This document shows positions 24,385 to 35,054 of a DNA stretch of 64,000 nt, piece by piece; position 1 is the first letter of the stretch, and every line of letters begins with the position of its first letter. Position numbers and translations under genes: made by a program. The stretch is from Desmodus rotundus (lineage: Eukaryota > Chordata > Mammalia > Chiroptera > Phyllostomidae). The notes under the pieces are model-generated. The model was not told the origin of the DNA and did no database searches. It worked only from the letters and a program-made list of their open reading frames with translations. The stretch is taken from positions 98,507,010-98,571,009 of the forward strand of contig NC_071393.1 of the NCBI RefSeq assembly GCF_022682495.2. Direction: 5' to 3'.

Positions 24385-24975
24385 AGACTTCAGGTACTAA
24401 GCATGCAACAGAGTATACTGATGTCAAATTATAATGTTATACACCTGAAATTTACATATTATTATTAGCCAATGTGAGACAGCATAGGGATCTGGGCTCA
24501 GGATCCCAAGGACACCAGACCAAAAAATCCCACAGAGCTGGCATTACCCCATGACCCCTCACTGAAATCCAAAGGCTGCCTGATGGCCAGAAAAAAACAC
24601 AGATAGGCCCACAAGAATGCGACCACTCCTCCACTGCCTAGGAAAAATGTCTTATCTCCCTTCTAATCTCTTGCTTCTTGCATCCTGACAGAAAAATTTC
24701 CAAGCCCACTTTTTTTCAAAAAGCCTGCCTTTTCACACAAGTCTACTTTGCCCACAGCTTATAAAAATAGCTAAGCAGAGCCAGTCCCTGAGCACGCTTA
24801 GAGAGCTGTCCTTTCCTCTGTGCTGCCTCTCTTCTGCTTGAGCATAAACTTAATAAAATCTGTCCGGAAACTTCTCTGGGATTTTCTCTTGATTTCTATC
24901 TTGGGGAACCCAAGAACCCCAAATGCAAGTAACAAATGTTACTTCAATAAATTTAACTTTAAAAAACATCACAGA
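24385..24975 (+). mobile_element. Old L1 3' tail split by a solo LTR
   Basis: L1 tail sequence (ATAATGTTATACACCTGAAA to ATTAGCCAATG) is followed after the LTR by its continuation TTACTTCAATAAATTTAAC and an A-run. The 4-bp repeat AATG marks the insertion point. Confidence 0.7.
24475..24934 (+). mobile_element. Solo LTR of a class I (gammaretrovirus-like) endogenous retrovirus
   Basis: About 460 bp, beginning TGAGACAG and ending GTAACA (TG...CA), flanked by a 4-bp duplication AATG (24471-24474 and 24935-24938), as expected for class I ERVs. It has a TATA-like TTATAAAAATAG at about 24761, an AATAAA polyadenylation signal at about 24852, and a U5 segment with CTTGGGGAACCCAAGAACCC. No internal retroviral sequence remains, so the provirus was reduced by LTR-LTR recombination. 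It lies in MAP4K5 intron 1 on the opposite strand to the gene. Confidence 0.8.
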
Positions 24976-25029
24976 CAAAATACTCATGGTTGTTATATTA
25001 TTTGATACAGTCACAGGTTATTGAAGGAA

Positions 25030-26926
25030 TTTTTTTTTTTAAATAAAAGTTAACCTTTATTTCTTTTTTTTTCTTCTTTTTTAATTTTTTTAATATATTT
25101 ATTGATTATGCTATTACAGTTGTCCCATTCCCCCCTCACTCCACTCCATCCTGCCCACCCCCTCCCTCCCACATTCCCCCCCTATAGTTCATGTCCATGG
25201 GTCATACTTATAAGTTCTTTGGCTTCTACATTTCTTAACTATTCTTACCCTCCCCCTGTCTATTTTCCACCTATCATCTATGCTACTTATTCTCTGTACC
25301 TTTCCCTCCCTCTCCCTCTCCCACTCCCCTATTGACACCCCTCCATGTGATCTCCATCTCTATGGTTCTGTTCCTGTTCTAGTTGCTTGCCTAGTTTGCT
25401 CTTGTTTTTGTTTTAGGTGTGGTCGTTAATAACTGTGAGTTTGCTGTCATTTTTACTGTTCCTATTTTTGATCTTCTTTTTCTTAGGTAACTCCCTTTAA
25501 CATTTCATATAATAAGGGCTTGGTGATGATGAGCCTCTTCAACTTGACCTTATCTGAGAAGCACTTTATCCTCCCTTCCATTCTAAATGATAGCTTTGCT
25601 GGATACAGTAATCTTGGATGTAGGTCCTTCCGTTTAATCTTGGGTAATATAATTATGATGTGCCTTGGTATGTTCCTCCTTGGGTCCAGCTTCTTTGGGA
25701 CTCTCTGAGCTTCCTGGACTTCCTGGAAGTCTATTTCCTTTGCCATATTAGGGAAGTTCTCCATTATTTGTTCAAATAAGTTTTCAATTTTTTGTTCTTC
25801 CTCTTCTTCTTCTGGCACCCCTATAATTCGGATGTTGGAACGTTTCAAGGTGTCCTGGAGGTTCCTATGCCTCTCCTCATTTTTCCGAATTCTTGTTTCT
25901 TCATTCTTTTCTGGTTGAATGTTTGTTTCTTCCTTCTGGTCCGCACCGTTGATTTGAGTCCCAGTTTCCTTCGCATCACTATTGGTTCCCTGTACATTTT
26001 CCTTTGTTTCTATTTGCGTAGGCTTCATTTCTTCATCTACTTTTCGAACAGATTCAACCAATTCTGTGAGCATATTGATAACCAGTGCTTTGAACTGTGC
26101 ATCCGATAGGTTGGCTATCTCTTCCTCGCTTAGTTGTATTTTTTCTGGAGCTTTGAAGTGTTCTGTCATTTGGGCAATTTTTTTTTTTTTTTTTTTTTGG
26201 TCTTGGCGCATGTTTTACTTTAAGGGGCGGAGCCTTAGGTGTTCACCGGATCGGGGTAACGCTGGTCGCTGTGCTGTGACGCTGTACGTGGGGGAGGGGC
26301 TGAGTGGGAGCAATGGCGCCCGCCTCACTCTCCTCCGGGTTTCAGTCTTTCACTCTGCTACCCACAATCAAACTGGGCCCCTCTGGTGCTGGTTCCCCAG
26401 TGGGTGGGCTTGTGCACACTCTAGGCCCCTGTGGGTCTCTCCAACGACCTCTCCTGTGAGGCTGGGAGTCTCTCCTGCTGCCGCCCCAACCCCCACAGGC
26501 GCTTTCAATTAGAGGTTTGAGGCTTTATTTCCCCGAGCTGGAGCCGTGGGTTGCGCAGTCTGCTTCGCTCCCTGCCGTTCGCCCGGTTTATCTGTGTGCG
26601 AATGTGGGGCCCTGGGGTGCTACCCACTGCTCTGCCTGCCCCGCTCTCCGCCACTCTGAGTCCGGCCCTCTCGGTTTATCTGCACAAATGTAGGGTTGCA
26701 GGGTCTGCTAGTGCTCGGACTGCCTGCCCCGTTCGTTCCCACACTCTGCCAGTATCAGTCCCGCCACGGCCACGTGAGTCCTCTCCACCCCGGTGCCCGT
26801 CTCCGGTCTGGATGAATGTTTATTTTGTATTTCCTTGGTGTTGGACCCCCTTGCCGTTCGATTTTCTGTCAGTTCTGGTTGTGCGAGGAGGCGCAGTGTG
26901 TCTACCTACGCCGTCATCTTGGTTCT
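25030..26926 (-). mobile_element. Half-L1-like retrotransposon copy B (ORF1 only)
   Basis: A LINE-1-derived element with no ORF2. On the minus strand it starts at 26926 (ACCAAGATGACGGCGTAGG), has a GC-rich leader of about 700 bp, an ORF1 (26211-25483), then about 400 bp of G-rich 3' UTR ending CATAATCAATAAATATATT and an A-rich tail. It is flanked by GAAGGAA at 25023-25029 and 26930-26936. The length and both ends match copy C, so it is a complete element apart from a 141-nt deletion. Mobilisation would need L1 RT supplied in trans (inference). Confidence 0.85.
25483..26211 (-). pseudogene. L1 ORF1-like protein, copy B, internally deleted
   Basis: The 242-codon open frame resembles L1 ORF1p, the trimeric RNA-binding chaperone of L1 particles. 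It has a charged N-terminus, a predicted coiled coil (about residues 30-130), an RRM-like core (IRIIGVPEEEEE, IENLFEQIMENFP, EIDFQEVQEAQRVPKKL) and a C-terminal end (DLHPRLLYPAKLSFRMEGRI). Compared with copy C, 47 codons are missing in frame near 25635, removing the segment that links RRM and C-terminal domain and holds conserved RNA-binding residues. The family start ATG (MAQM) is ATT here, so the open frame starts upstream in a poly-Lys run or at the next Met. Not functional as L1 ORF1p. Confidence 0.85.
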
Positions 26927-27011
26927 CCAGAAGGAAATTTTTTAATAAATCATCTGTATCTTTTGACCCAGAGGAAAAAAGTTTAAAACATTAACATTTG
27001 GTATACGTGTT

Positions 27012-27418
27012 TCTTTCTTTTTTTTTTTATTCAGTTACAATTGTCTGCATTTTCTCCCCATCCCTCCACCCCACCCCAGCCAGTCCCACCTCCCTCCCCA
27101 ACCTCTACCCTCCCCCTCTACCCTCTACCCCCACCTCTACCCTCCCCCTTGATTTTGTCCTTGTGTCCTTTATAGTTGCTCCTATAGACCCCTCTCCCCA
27201 CTATCCCCTCTCCACTCCCTTCTGGTTATTGTTACATTGTTCTTAATTTCAAAGTCTCTGGTTATATTTTGTTTGCTTTTTTCTTTTGTTGATTATGTTC
27301 CAGTTAAAGGTGAGATCATATGATATTTGTCCCTCACTGCCTGGCTTATTTCACTTAGCATAATGCTCTCCAGTTCCATCCATGCCATTGCAAAGGGTAT
27401 AAGCTCCTTCTTTTTGTG
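27012..27418 (-). mobile_element. 5'-truncated L1 3' end, reverse orientation
   Basis: Poly-T, then antisense L1 3' UTR (CCTCCCCAACCTCTACCCTC) and the end of ORF2 (TTATTTCACTTAGCATAATG, CCAGTTCCATCCATGCC). Similar to the plus-strand L1 at 54296-55058. Confidence 0.88.
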
Positions 27419-27504
27419 GCTCGTCTGTGCATGCATGAGTGCGTGTATTCATGAGAGTGTGTACGTGTTGTAGAAGAGGATGATGCCAACACAGTCTTCT
27501 ACAA

Positions 27505-27668
27505 TAGGGGTCTCCAACCCGTTAGGAACCAGGCCACAGAGCAGGAGGAGAGCCTGAATGTAATGCACTCGAATCATCCCGAAACCATTCTCCCCCCTGC
27601 CCCCAGCCCATGTAAAAATTGTTTTCTACAAAACCCGTCCCTGGTGCCAAAAAGGTTGGGGACCACTG
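27505..27668. mobile_element. hAT-type non-autonomous DNA transposon
   Basis: 164 bp with terminal inverted repeats TAGGGGTCTCCAACC and GGTTGGGGACCACTG, flanked by an 8-bp duplication TTCTACAA (27497-27504) / TTCTATAA (27669-27676). The 8-bp duplication and TIR form are hAT hallmarks. No transposase. Confidence 0.85.
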
Positions 27669-27679
27669 TTCTATAACAT

Positions 27680-29150
27680 GCTTTGCAATGCTACCTAATT
27701 TTCCACTGATAGAACATGTAATTTATTTAATTAATCTCTTATTGTGGATACTTAGGATATTATTATTTTGTAAGTATAAAGAGAGATAAATGTATGTTAA
27801 ATTTATATCTATTCACAGCTGTATTTACTTTAGATAAATTCCTTACAGAAAAATTATTTACCACTTAAAATATTACAGATTTACTGTAATTAGTGCTGCA
27901 ATAATTATCACCGTAAATATTTTAGCACATATTAGTTTATCAGTAAGGCAACCTATCAGAATGGTCAGGTCAAAAAGGTATGTGGATTTAAAATGGACAT
28001 ATTGCCATGTTGCTCTAAAATAAATTATGTAAATTTCTATTTTCACCAACCTTGGGAATTAAATCTGTATCTGTGAAGTTCTGCTGTACGTACAAATGTT
28101 TACTGTTTTTAAAGTTACATATTTTCTCCATGCTATACCTAATTTAAACAGCTATATAATAGTCCATAAATCATTCTCCTTTACTGGTAGATATTAAGGA
28201 TGTTGCATTCAGTCTTTTCATTTTTTAAGATTATGTCTTTCTAAACAGATTCTAAAGTATGAAATTACTACATCAAAGGGTATGAATATGAACATTTAAG
28301 GCCATTAACACATACTGCCTAAATACCTTAAAAGGGCTGTACCAGTACACTGTCATTGCTAATATGGGTGCTCATTTTCACTGCACCCATGGCACCCCAT
28401 ATGAGGAAATTAAATTTAGTAATTTACAACATCTTTCACTTATTAGATTTGAATGTGAACTTTCATACTTGGCATAAAAAATAAGGAGTGCATGATAAAA
28501 CAGGAAAGTATGATTACTAATTTGCTGGATTAAATAAGTCATTTTACCAGAGGAAATAGTTGAAGAAATAGAAAGAAGAATGACAAAGAAGGTGGGGAAG
28601 ACACCCTTACAAGGCATACTTTTAGAAATGACATACAGAGGTTGAGAGAAAAATTGAATGGGGGAGAGAACCACAGAGGTACAGTGACAAACAAGAAGAA
28701 GAAAAAAAAGGGTTGTTCTACAGCAGAAGTCTCAAATATTTTGTGATGCGATACTCACATTTTCCTCATCTGTTGTGGTAAGTAGGGTAAGGAGAGGTCT
28801 CATGAAGAGAGAACAGACATTTTAGTAACGCCCACCCAGAGTTACCTCTCCCCCAATCACTAACACAAATACCTCACACCATTGTTACTGTCTCCTCTTT
28901 CTTCCCTTTGGACAAAAAAAAAATTGTATGTTAGTTTTGGGTCTAAACTCTCTCAGCACTTCAGTCTCTTTTGGGTCATAGAGAGTTATGTGCATACAGA
29001 CTTAGGCAGTCCATTGCAACACTTCACATGTCAGTGAGATTCAGGTACAGAAATCATGACCAGAAGTTACAGAATAAGTAATAATATTGACCTTCTGGTA
29101 ATTTTGTTCAGTGGGCAATAAGATGTGAATTCTGTAACAATGATGTCAAT
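27680..29150. other. MAP4K5 intron 1, weak old L1-like traces
   Basis: 27750-28370 has antisense-L1-like phrases (TTAGTGCTGCAATAATTATC) but is too diverged to delimit. I see nothing in 28400-29150. Confidence 0.35.
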
Positions 29151-29159
29151 TATATTTGT

Positions 29160-29330
29160 AACCCTTTATAGTTTGGGGGAACTTTCATATTCAGTACTTA
29201 TTTATATTGATATAAAAGCATAAAGATTTAGCTTAGTAAAGTTAAGTGACTTACCCAAGGCCATCTACTAACACGGAAAAGAGTCATAGTCAGAACCCAA
29301 GAACTGTATTCTGATGTCAAGGTTTCATTG
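29160..29330. repeat. MIR relic
   Basis: Contains AAGTTAAGTGACTTACCCAA followed by an AGTCAGAACCCAAGA segment, the conserved MIR core. Degenerate. Confidence 0.65.
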
Positions 29331-30289
29331 CTGTTTTCAATGTATTAGAATTCTCTTTTCCTTTTTTAAATGTAATAGGCTCATGTGGACATGAGCTAGT
29401 TGAGGACTTAATTCAAGTTACCATATGCAATCAGCCTGCAAATTGTTATTCCATCTCCTAAACATCTCTGGAATCCATCTCCTCTACTCCTCCACTGCTA
29501 GTTTTAGTAAAGTTTTTTTCCTTAAATAAATCCAACAGGTACTAAAGAAAAATAATAATTGAATAATATTTACAGATTTCAGGGTTGGGTGACTTCTGTT
29601 GAATAATTTACCAACTAATATACTAAGTTATCTTTTACATTAAACTAAGTTACTTTCTAGGATGATTCTCAATGTAACAGAATGTGAACTCTTACACATT
29701 TAAAGTCTTCAAGAAATAATTTCAGAGTCAATCATATCTACTTCAATCCCTAAATATAAGTACATTTCCTGGTTTTCCCTCTTTCCCCATCCCCCTTAAA
29801 ATGACAATTTAAAATTTTTTCATTAGAATTCTAATAAAAAAAAAAACCCAAACAGAAAAGCATCTAAGGACATAGCATGGAAATTTATACATTGGGAAGA
29901 AAGGTTTGAGTATAAGAGACATGATGGCACAAGAAGTAACATATATGTACACTCACAAATAGAGCCATTTGAACCATTGGAGGTTCTAACATTCAGGGAA
30001 GGAATGCAATGATTAACTCATGATACAGTGACAGCTGCTGACACATTTCCAATAACAAAGTATCTTCAGCTTATTCATTACTTCTGTTTTCCAAGCAAAA
30101 CAGGCATTAGGGCAATACACTCTTCCAGTCACTGGAAACCAAAAGAAAATATGAGTCTATGCTTTGCAATTACAGATTACCAAACAAGTGCCAACAACAT
30201 GAAAAGATCTTATATGCTTCTCTGAGAGTTTGGAACAATTAATTCCAGTTTCAGTCAGATTAATCAGAAACAAATGACTTGATCTCTAG

Positions 30290-30490
30290 TTTGAAAAAAA
30301 CGGTCTTCATTCTGGTATATTCACCTTCCCCTGCCCTCCTTCCTGCCCCTTTAGCGCAGTTAATCTAGACTGTCCTTCAGAATGCAATTTGGTGTCACCT
30401 CCTCCAGGGAATCTTGCCTAATGTCTCAAGGCTAGAATTGTGCTCTCTTCTTAGCTCTGGGTGTGATTATTTGAAGGTTTGTGAGGTACA
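30290..30490 (+). repeat. L2 relic
   Basis: TTTGGTGTCACCTCCTCCAG and GGAATCTTGCCTAATG match the mammalian L2 3' part in sense orientation. Short and degenerate. Confidence 0.55.
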
Positions 30491-30899
30491 GCGCTATACA
30501 TTTGTTAAATGGACAATTATGATTATAGGAAGGCTATTATTTTTTGCTTACAAAATAAGAATAAAATATTAAAATCCTCTACAACTCAAAAGTGTCATGA
30601 AACTGATAATATACTGTTTTAAATGATCTACTAGTTTTATGTTGGTTGATTCATATTCAATTTTTATTGCTAAGAACTAAATAAAACATTTTGGAGAAAA
30701 AATTTATGTGTGAAAAATTACTACAAAACATTGCTTTTAAAAATTCAAATAATGTAAGTAAAAGATGACAGAACCCCTCCCCTCCTTAGGGGTTCTCATC
30801 CCTCTGAGGAAACTCCTGTGAATAATTTAGAGGAGATCCATCCACACTTAATTAGACTGATTCCTAAGAACACATATACTGATGGTTTGATAGCTTCTT

Positions 30900-31638
30900 A
30901 CAAAGTTAAATAGTCTTACCATATGATCCACCAATTCCCTACTTCTAGGCATTTACCCAATTAAGTTAAAGCCTATGTCCACCACACAAAAACCTGCACA
31001 AGAATGTTTATAGAAGGCTTTATTCATAATCAGCAAAACTGGAGCAATTGACATGTCCTTCAATAGGTAAATGGATAAACTGTACATTCACACAGTGAAA
31101 TATTATTCAGTGACAAAAACAAATGAGCCACCAAGCCATGAAAAGATGTGGAGGAACCCCAAATGCATATTGTTAAGTAAAAGAAGCCAGTGTGAAAAGA
31201 CTACATACCATGAGACCAGCTATAAGACATTCTGGAAAAGGCAAAACTATATAAAAAGAGTAAAAGAACAATGGTTGCCAGGGGTTGAGGCGGAGAGTGA
31301 TGAATAGGTGAAGCACAGGGAATTTTTAGGGTGGTGAAACTATTCTATATGAAGCTGTTAATGTGGATGCATGTCATTATGTATCTGTCAAAACTCAAAA
31401 CTGTACAACACAAAGAGCAAACCTTAATGTAAACTATGGACTGTAATAATAAGATGTCAATATCAGTTCAATAATTGTAATAAATGTATCATTGATCAAA
31501 GATGTTAATAAAAGGGGAAACTGTGTGGGTAGGGGGGTGGGTGAATACAACTCTGTACTATTTGCTCAATTATTCTATAAATCTAACACTGTATTAAAAT
31601 TAATTCTATCAATTATTTTTAAAAGAACACAGAAAATT
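30900..31638 (+). mobile_element. L1M 3' end, plus strand
   Basis: ACCATATGATCCACCAATTC, then ATTATTCAGTGACAAAAACAAATG and GAACAATGGTTGCCAGGGG are conserved L1 ORF2/3' UTR segments. Degenerate frame. The VES at 31639 is inserted in its 3' tail. Confidence 0.82.
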
Positions 31639-31845
31639 CCCTGGCTGGTGTGGCTCAGTGGATTGAGTGCTGGCCTGCGAATCAAAGAGTCGCAGGTTGG
31701 ATTCCCAGTCAGGGCACATGCCTGGGTTGCAGGCCAGGTCCCCAGTACAGGACATGTGAGAAGCAACCACACATTGGTATTTCTCTCCCTCTCTTTCTCC
31801 CTCCCTTCCTCTCTCTCTAAAAATAAATTAAAAAAATCTTAAAAT
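31639..31845 (+). mobile_element. VES SINE with 18-bp duplication
   Basis: Young-subtype VES (CCCTGGCTGGTGTGGCTCAG head, TCTCTCTAAAAATAAATT tail) flanked by a perfect 18-bp repeat AAAAGAACACAGAAAATT at 31621-31638 and 31846-31863. Confidence 0.96.
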
Positions 31846-31863
31846 AAAAGAACACAGAAAATT

Positions 31864-33650
31864 ATTTTAAGTATATACATACCTTCAGGCATATTTGAGT
31901 TAATTTTTATGATTAGAATCAACAGATGCACTGTTTCAATTTTAAGAACCAAAATGACAAGGACCAAAGTAACACGTTTTTTTTAGCGATTCTGAGAGGT
32001 TCAGGAAGAAGTAGATCATTGGAGGATGTGAACAACAATCACAGAACTGCATAAAAGATGGTATTTTAAAATTCAGCTACACCATGCAGAGGTCTTCAAA
32101 ATATATGTAGTTAAGTAAAAAGTAAATACTGTAAGCTCTAACCCCCTCTGATAAACACATAAATGTCAGTCTCCATTTTGATACATATTTCTGTTCTCTC
32201 CAAATGACGAACTGATGGGCAAATGGTCTTACTCTGTAATTTTCCAGCTGGATTTTTAAAACAGAAAGCAGTACCAGGCTCTTTTATAATGAAAGGCAAA
32301 GAGGCTTTCAGAAAAAAAGATCTTCTAAACAGAGACTTTACAGATTCAATGTACTAAATGGATCTTTCAGATATTTAACTATGTAATTTCACACTAAAAT
32401 CCAAAGCAGTCATATGTAATGTTGATTTTTGAAACCCAACATTTCCCTGAAACAAGTTAAATGTGATACTTTCAAGTGTTTTTGTTTTTAACTTTAACAC
32501 ATAAGAATTTGACGATTCTGGATTACGTTTACAGAAAGAATTAACAGAAGTACTACAGCCCTTCTAAATATATTTTTAGGATCTAAATATATTTTTGATT
32601 CCTATTCATTTTAGTAGGTTACTGGTATACACTAATACTGACCTAGGAGTATACCAAACACTCAGAAATCTAATAAAATATTTTACTACAGTAAATTTCT
32701 TATTAGTCAGGAATTGGAATTCCTGAGTGGAAAAAAGATAAACTAATGGGATCACTGTCACCATAAAATCCATAAAACAGCCTTTCCAGTTAATTAAGTT
32801 TCTCCTCTCATTGCCAATGCAGTTCTCTTTAATTTCTTAACTAATATATTCAGTCAACTTACTACCGGAGAATTATTTTAACTCAAACTCTCAAGCCTTG
32901 GATTTTTAAATTCAAAGTAAAAAGATTTTCACTTGCACCAAGAAAAAAAAGATGTTGATCTTTCTAACTAAGCCATTTATATTTCAACATTATCCAGCTG
33001 CCATTTTATCAGCCATAAACTTTCCCACGTGCTGTGAAAATTTTTAATGTGACAAATGAAGTTTTATGTCTAACACATTTTAACCACAAGCTTTCAACAA
33101 AGAATAAGATATGACTTAATGCACAGTACATCTCAGTAGCCATGACATTAGAAGATAATTTTTAAAACAGGGTAAAAAAATGAAACTGGCAAGTAATGAC
33201 AGGCATCTAAAAGCTAGAGCAACCCAGATGGTCACCATGAAGATAAATGAGGTCAGCTCTCGTATTCCACTTTCCTGTTCCTCACATTAGGCCCCTCTCC
33301 TATCCTGTTAACTTCCTCCCAGGGTATTTTCAGGGTCACAAAACTTTGCCATGAAGCCAACTGGGGGCATCACCTTAAAAATGCCTCCTTCCACCAAAAG
33401 TACTCTTTAACATAACAAGAGAAAACCCAGATGTCCCAGTATTCAACAAGCAATCTCTAATGGCCAGTGACTACTCCTCAGAATTATGCATCCCAGATTA
33501 AAGAATATGAACTTCAATACAAAAGTGGCAACACGGCACCTGTAAGATCTGAAGGGATGCAAATTAGCTGGTTTGTCCACAAAAGAAGTAAAATCATTTA
33601 GGTCATAGGCTGTAAAACTTCTATACCTGATTTTTTAATGTAACACTGTT
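31864..33650. other. MAP4K5 intron 1, no recognisable features
   Basis: AT-rich unique-looking sequence. No exon, RNA gene or repeat is seen. Confidence 0.45.
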
Positions 33651-33654
33651 TTTG

Positions 33655-33970
33655 ACTGATTCATTCATTCAACAAGTATTACTGAATACTTCCTATGTGC
33701 CAGGCATTGTTGTTGATATAATGAAATAAAATAGTTCTTATCTTCAGGGAGCTTTTAGCAGTTGGAGAGACAGAGAAGTGAACAGTAAATACACTATAGC
33801 GTGAGAAATCTCCAAAGGTGATAAACGAGAACCTAGCAGCATTCTGAGCCCAGTTAAAGTTGATTGGAGAAAGCTTCCAGGAAGAAGTAAATCTAAGCTG
33901 AAACTTAATGAGACTTCCTAGGAGTGGGGTGTAAGGGATTATGGCAGAATTCCAGGGAAAGGTATAAAGA
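33655..33970 (-). repeat. L2 3'-end relic (reverse)
   Basis: TTCATTCATTCAACAAGTAT and CTTCCTATGTGCCAGGCATT are the reverse of the L2 3' terminus, followed by degenerate L2 sequence with GAATTCCAGGGAAAGG. Confidence 0.7.
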
Positions 33971-34302
33971 AAGGAGAAAATATGGGCATTTCAAAGAAGT
34001 AAAATTGTCTTGTCTTAGAAAACATAAGAATATAAAGAAGGCATGGTGAGAGTTAAGATTCCTTTGAAGCTCAGCAAAGACTGCACAGACTATCACCTGC
34101 CGTCCTCTTGTGGCTATTACCTACTAACTTCTTGGTCGCCCTTCCTTGTTCCTGTAGAACTTTATAGCCCCTGGCTCACAGTCTTCCTCTCTACCCCATT
34201 GTTGCCACCTTAACATCCAGATCTCTCTGACTTCTGATTTTTTGACCTCCTATCTGAAACTTGGTTTCAAACATTGTACTTTCTGATCATAACCTTCTAT
34301 CC

Positions 34303-34469
34303 CAGGGGTGTCAAACTCATTTTCACCGGGGGCCACATCAGCCTCACAGTTACCTTGAAAGAACAGTTAAGGAGTAGTTACATTTACACAGTCATAAAAT
34401 TATTTCAGCCCTTTGAAGGCAACTGTGACGCTGATGTGGCCCCTGGTGAAAACGAGTTTAACACCCCTG
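34303..34469. mobile_element. hAT-type MITE with long terminal inverted repeats
   Basis: 167 bp almost wholly made of two inverted arms of about 55 bp (first 15 bases CAGGGGTGTCAAACT, last 15 AGTTTAACACCCCTG), flanked by an 8-bp duplication TTCTATCC (34295-34302) / TTCCATCC (34470-34477). No coding capacity. The RNA would fold into a long hairpin. Confidence 0.87.
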
Positions 34470-34620
34470 TTCCATCCTTTCAACTCACTTACTCTAGTCT
34501 TCCCATTCTAGTGATTCTTCCACTTCATCAATCCAATGCATTCCCCACCCTCTCCCTTAAGAGTTCCATGATGCATCACTCTATTTAGATGATAAAACAG
34601 ACTTAAAGAATAATAACTGA

Positions 34621-34828
34621 GCCCTGGCCAGTGTGGCTCAGTTGGTTGGAGTGTCACTCTGTAAACCAAAAAGTCATGGATTTGATTCACGGTCAGATAA
34701 GGGTACATGCCTAGGTTGTAGGTTCAGTCCCAGTTCAGAAGCATATGAGGGGCAACTGATTGATATTTCTCTCCCTCTCTCCCTCCCTCCCTTCCCTTCT
34801 CTAAATATGTCCTCTTGTGAGGATTAAA
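34621..34828 (+). mobile_element. VES SINE, older subtype
   Basis: Head GCCCTGGCCAGTGTGGCTCA with TTGGTTGGAG, tail of CTCCCTC repeats and ATGTCCTCTTGTGAGG end. Flanked by a 15-bp duplication with two mismatches (34606-34620 and 34829-34843, ending GAACTGA / TAACTGA). Confidence 0.9.
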
Positions 34829-35054
34829 AAGAAGAAGAACTGAAAGCTGTAGTCAATTTCAATGGAAGGCAAAACCCAGAAACCGTCAAAGAAACATTTG
34901 TGTGTCTCCTTTCTTTTTCCCTTCATAGCTAAGATGCTTCAAGGAGTGCTCTACATTCCCTCTACTTCCTTATTTACCATTCACACTTCAACTCTTTTTA
35001 ACCCTTAATGAATCCATGCTACTTCTTACTTACGTGACCATTCTATGGCTTACT

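Noticed and set aside
24473..24934. LTR beginning at TGTGAG (24473)
   Set aside because: This start leaves no target duplication; starting at TGAGAC (24475) gives a perfect 4-bp AATG repeat on both sides.
25982..26512. 176-codon plus-strand ORF as a host gene (also 56711-57376, 221 codons)
   Set aside because: Antisense to half-L1 ORF1 and leader and present in both copies; kept only as a retroelement-related observation.
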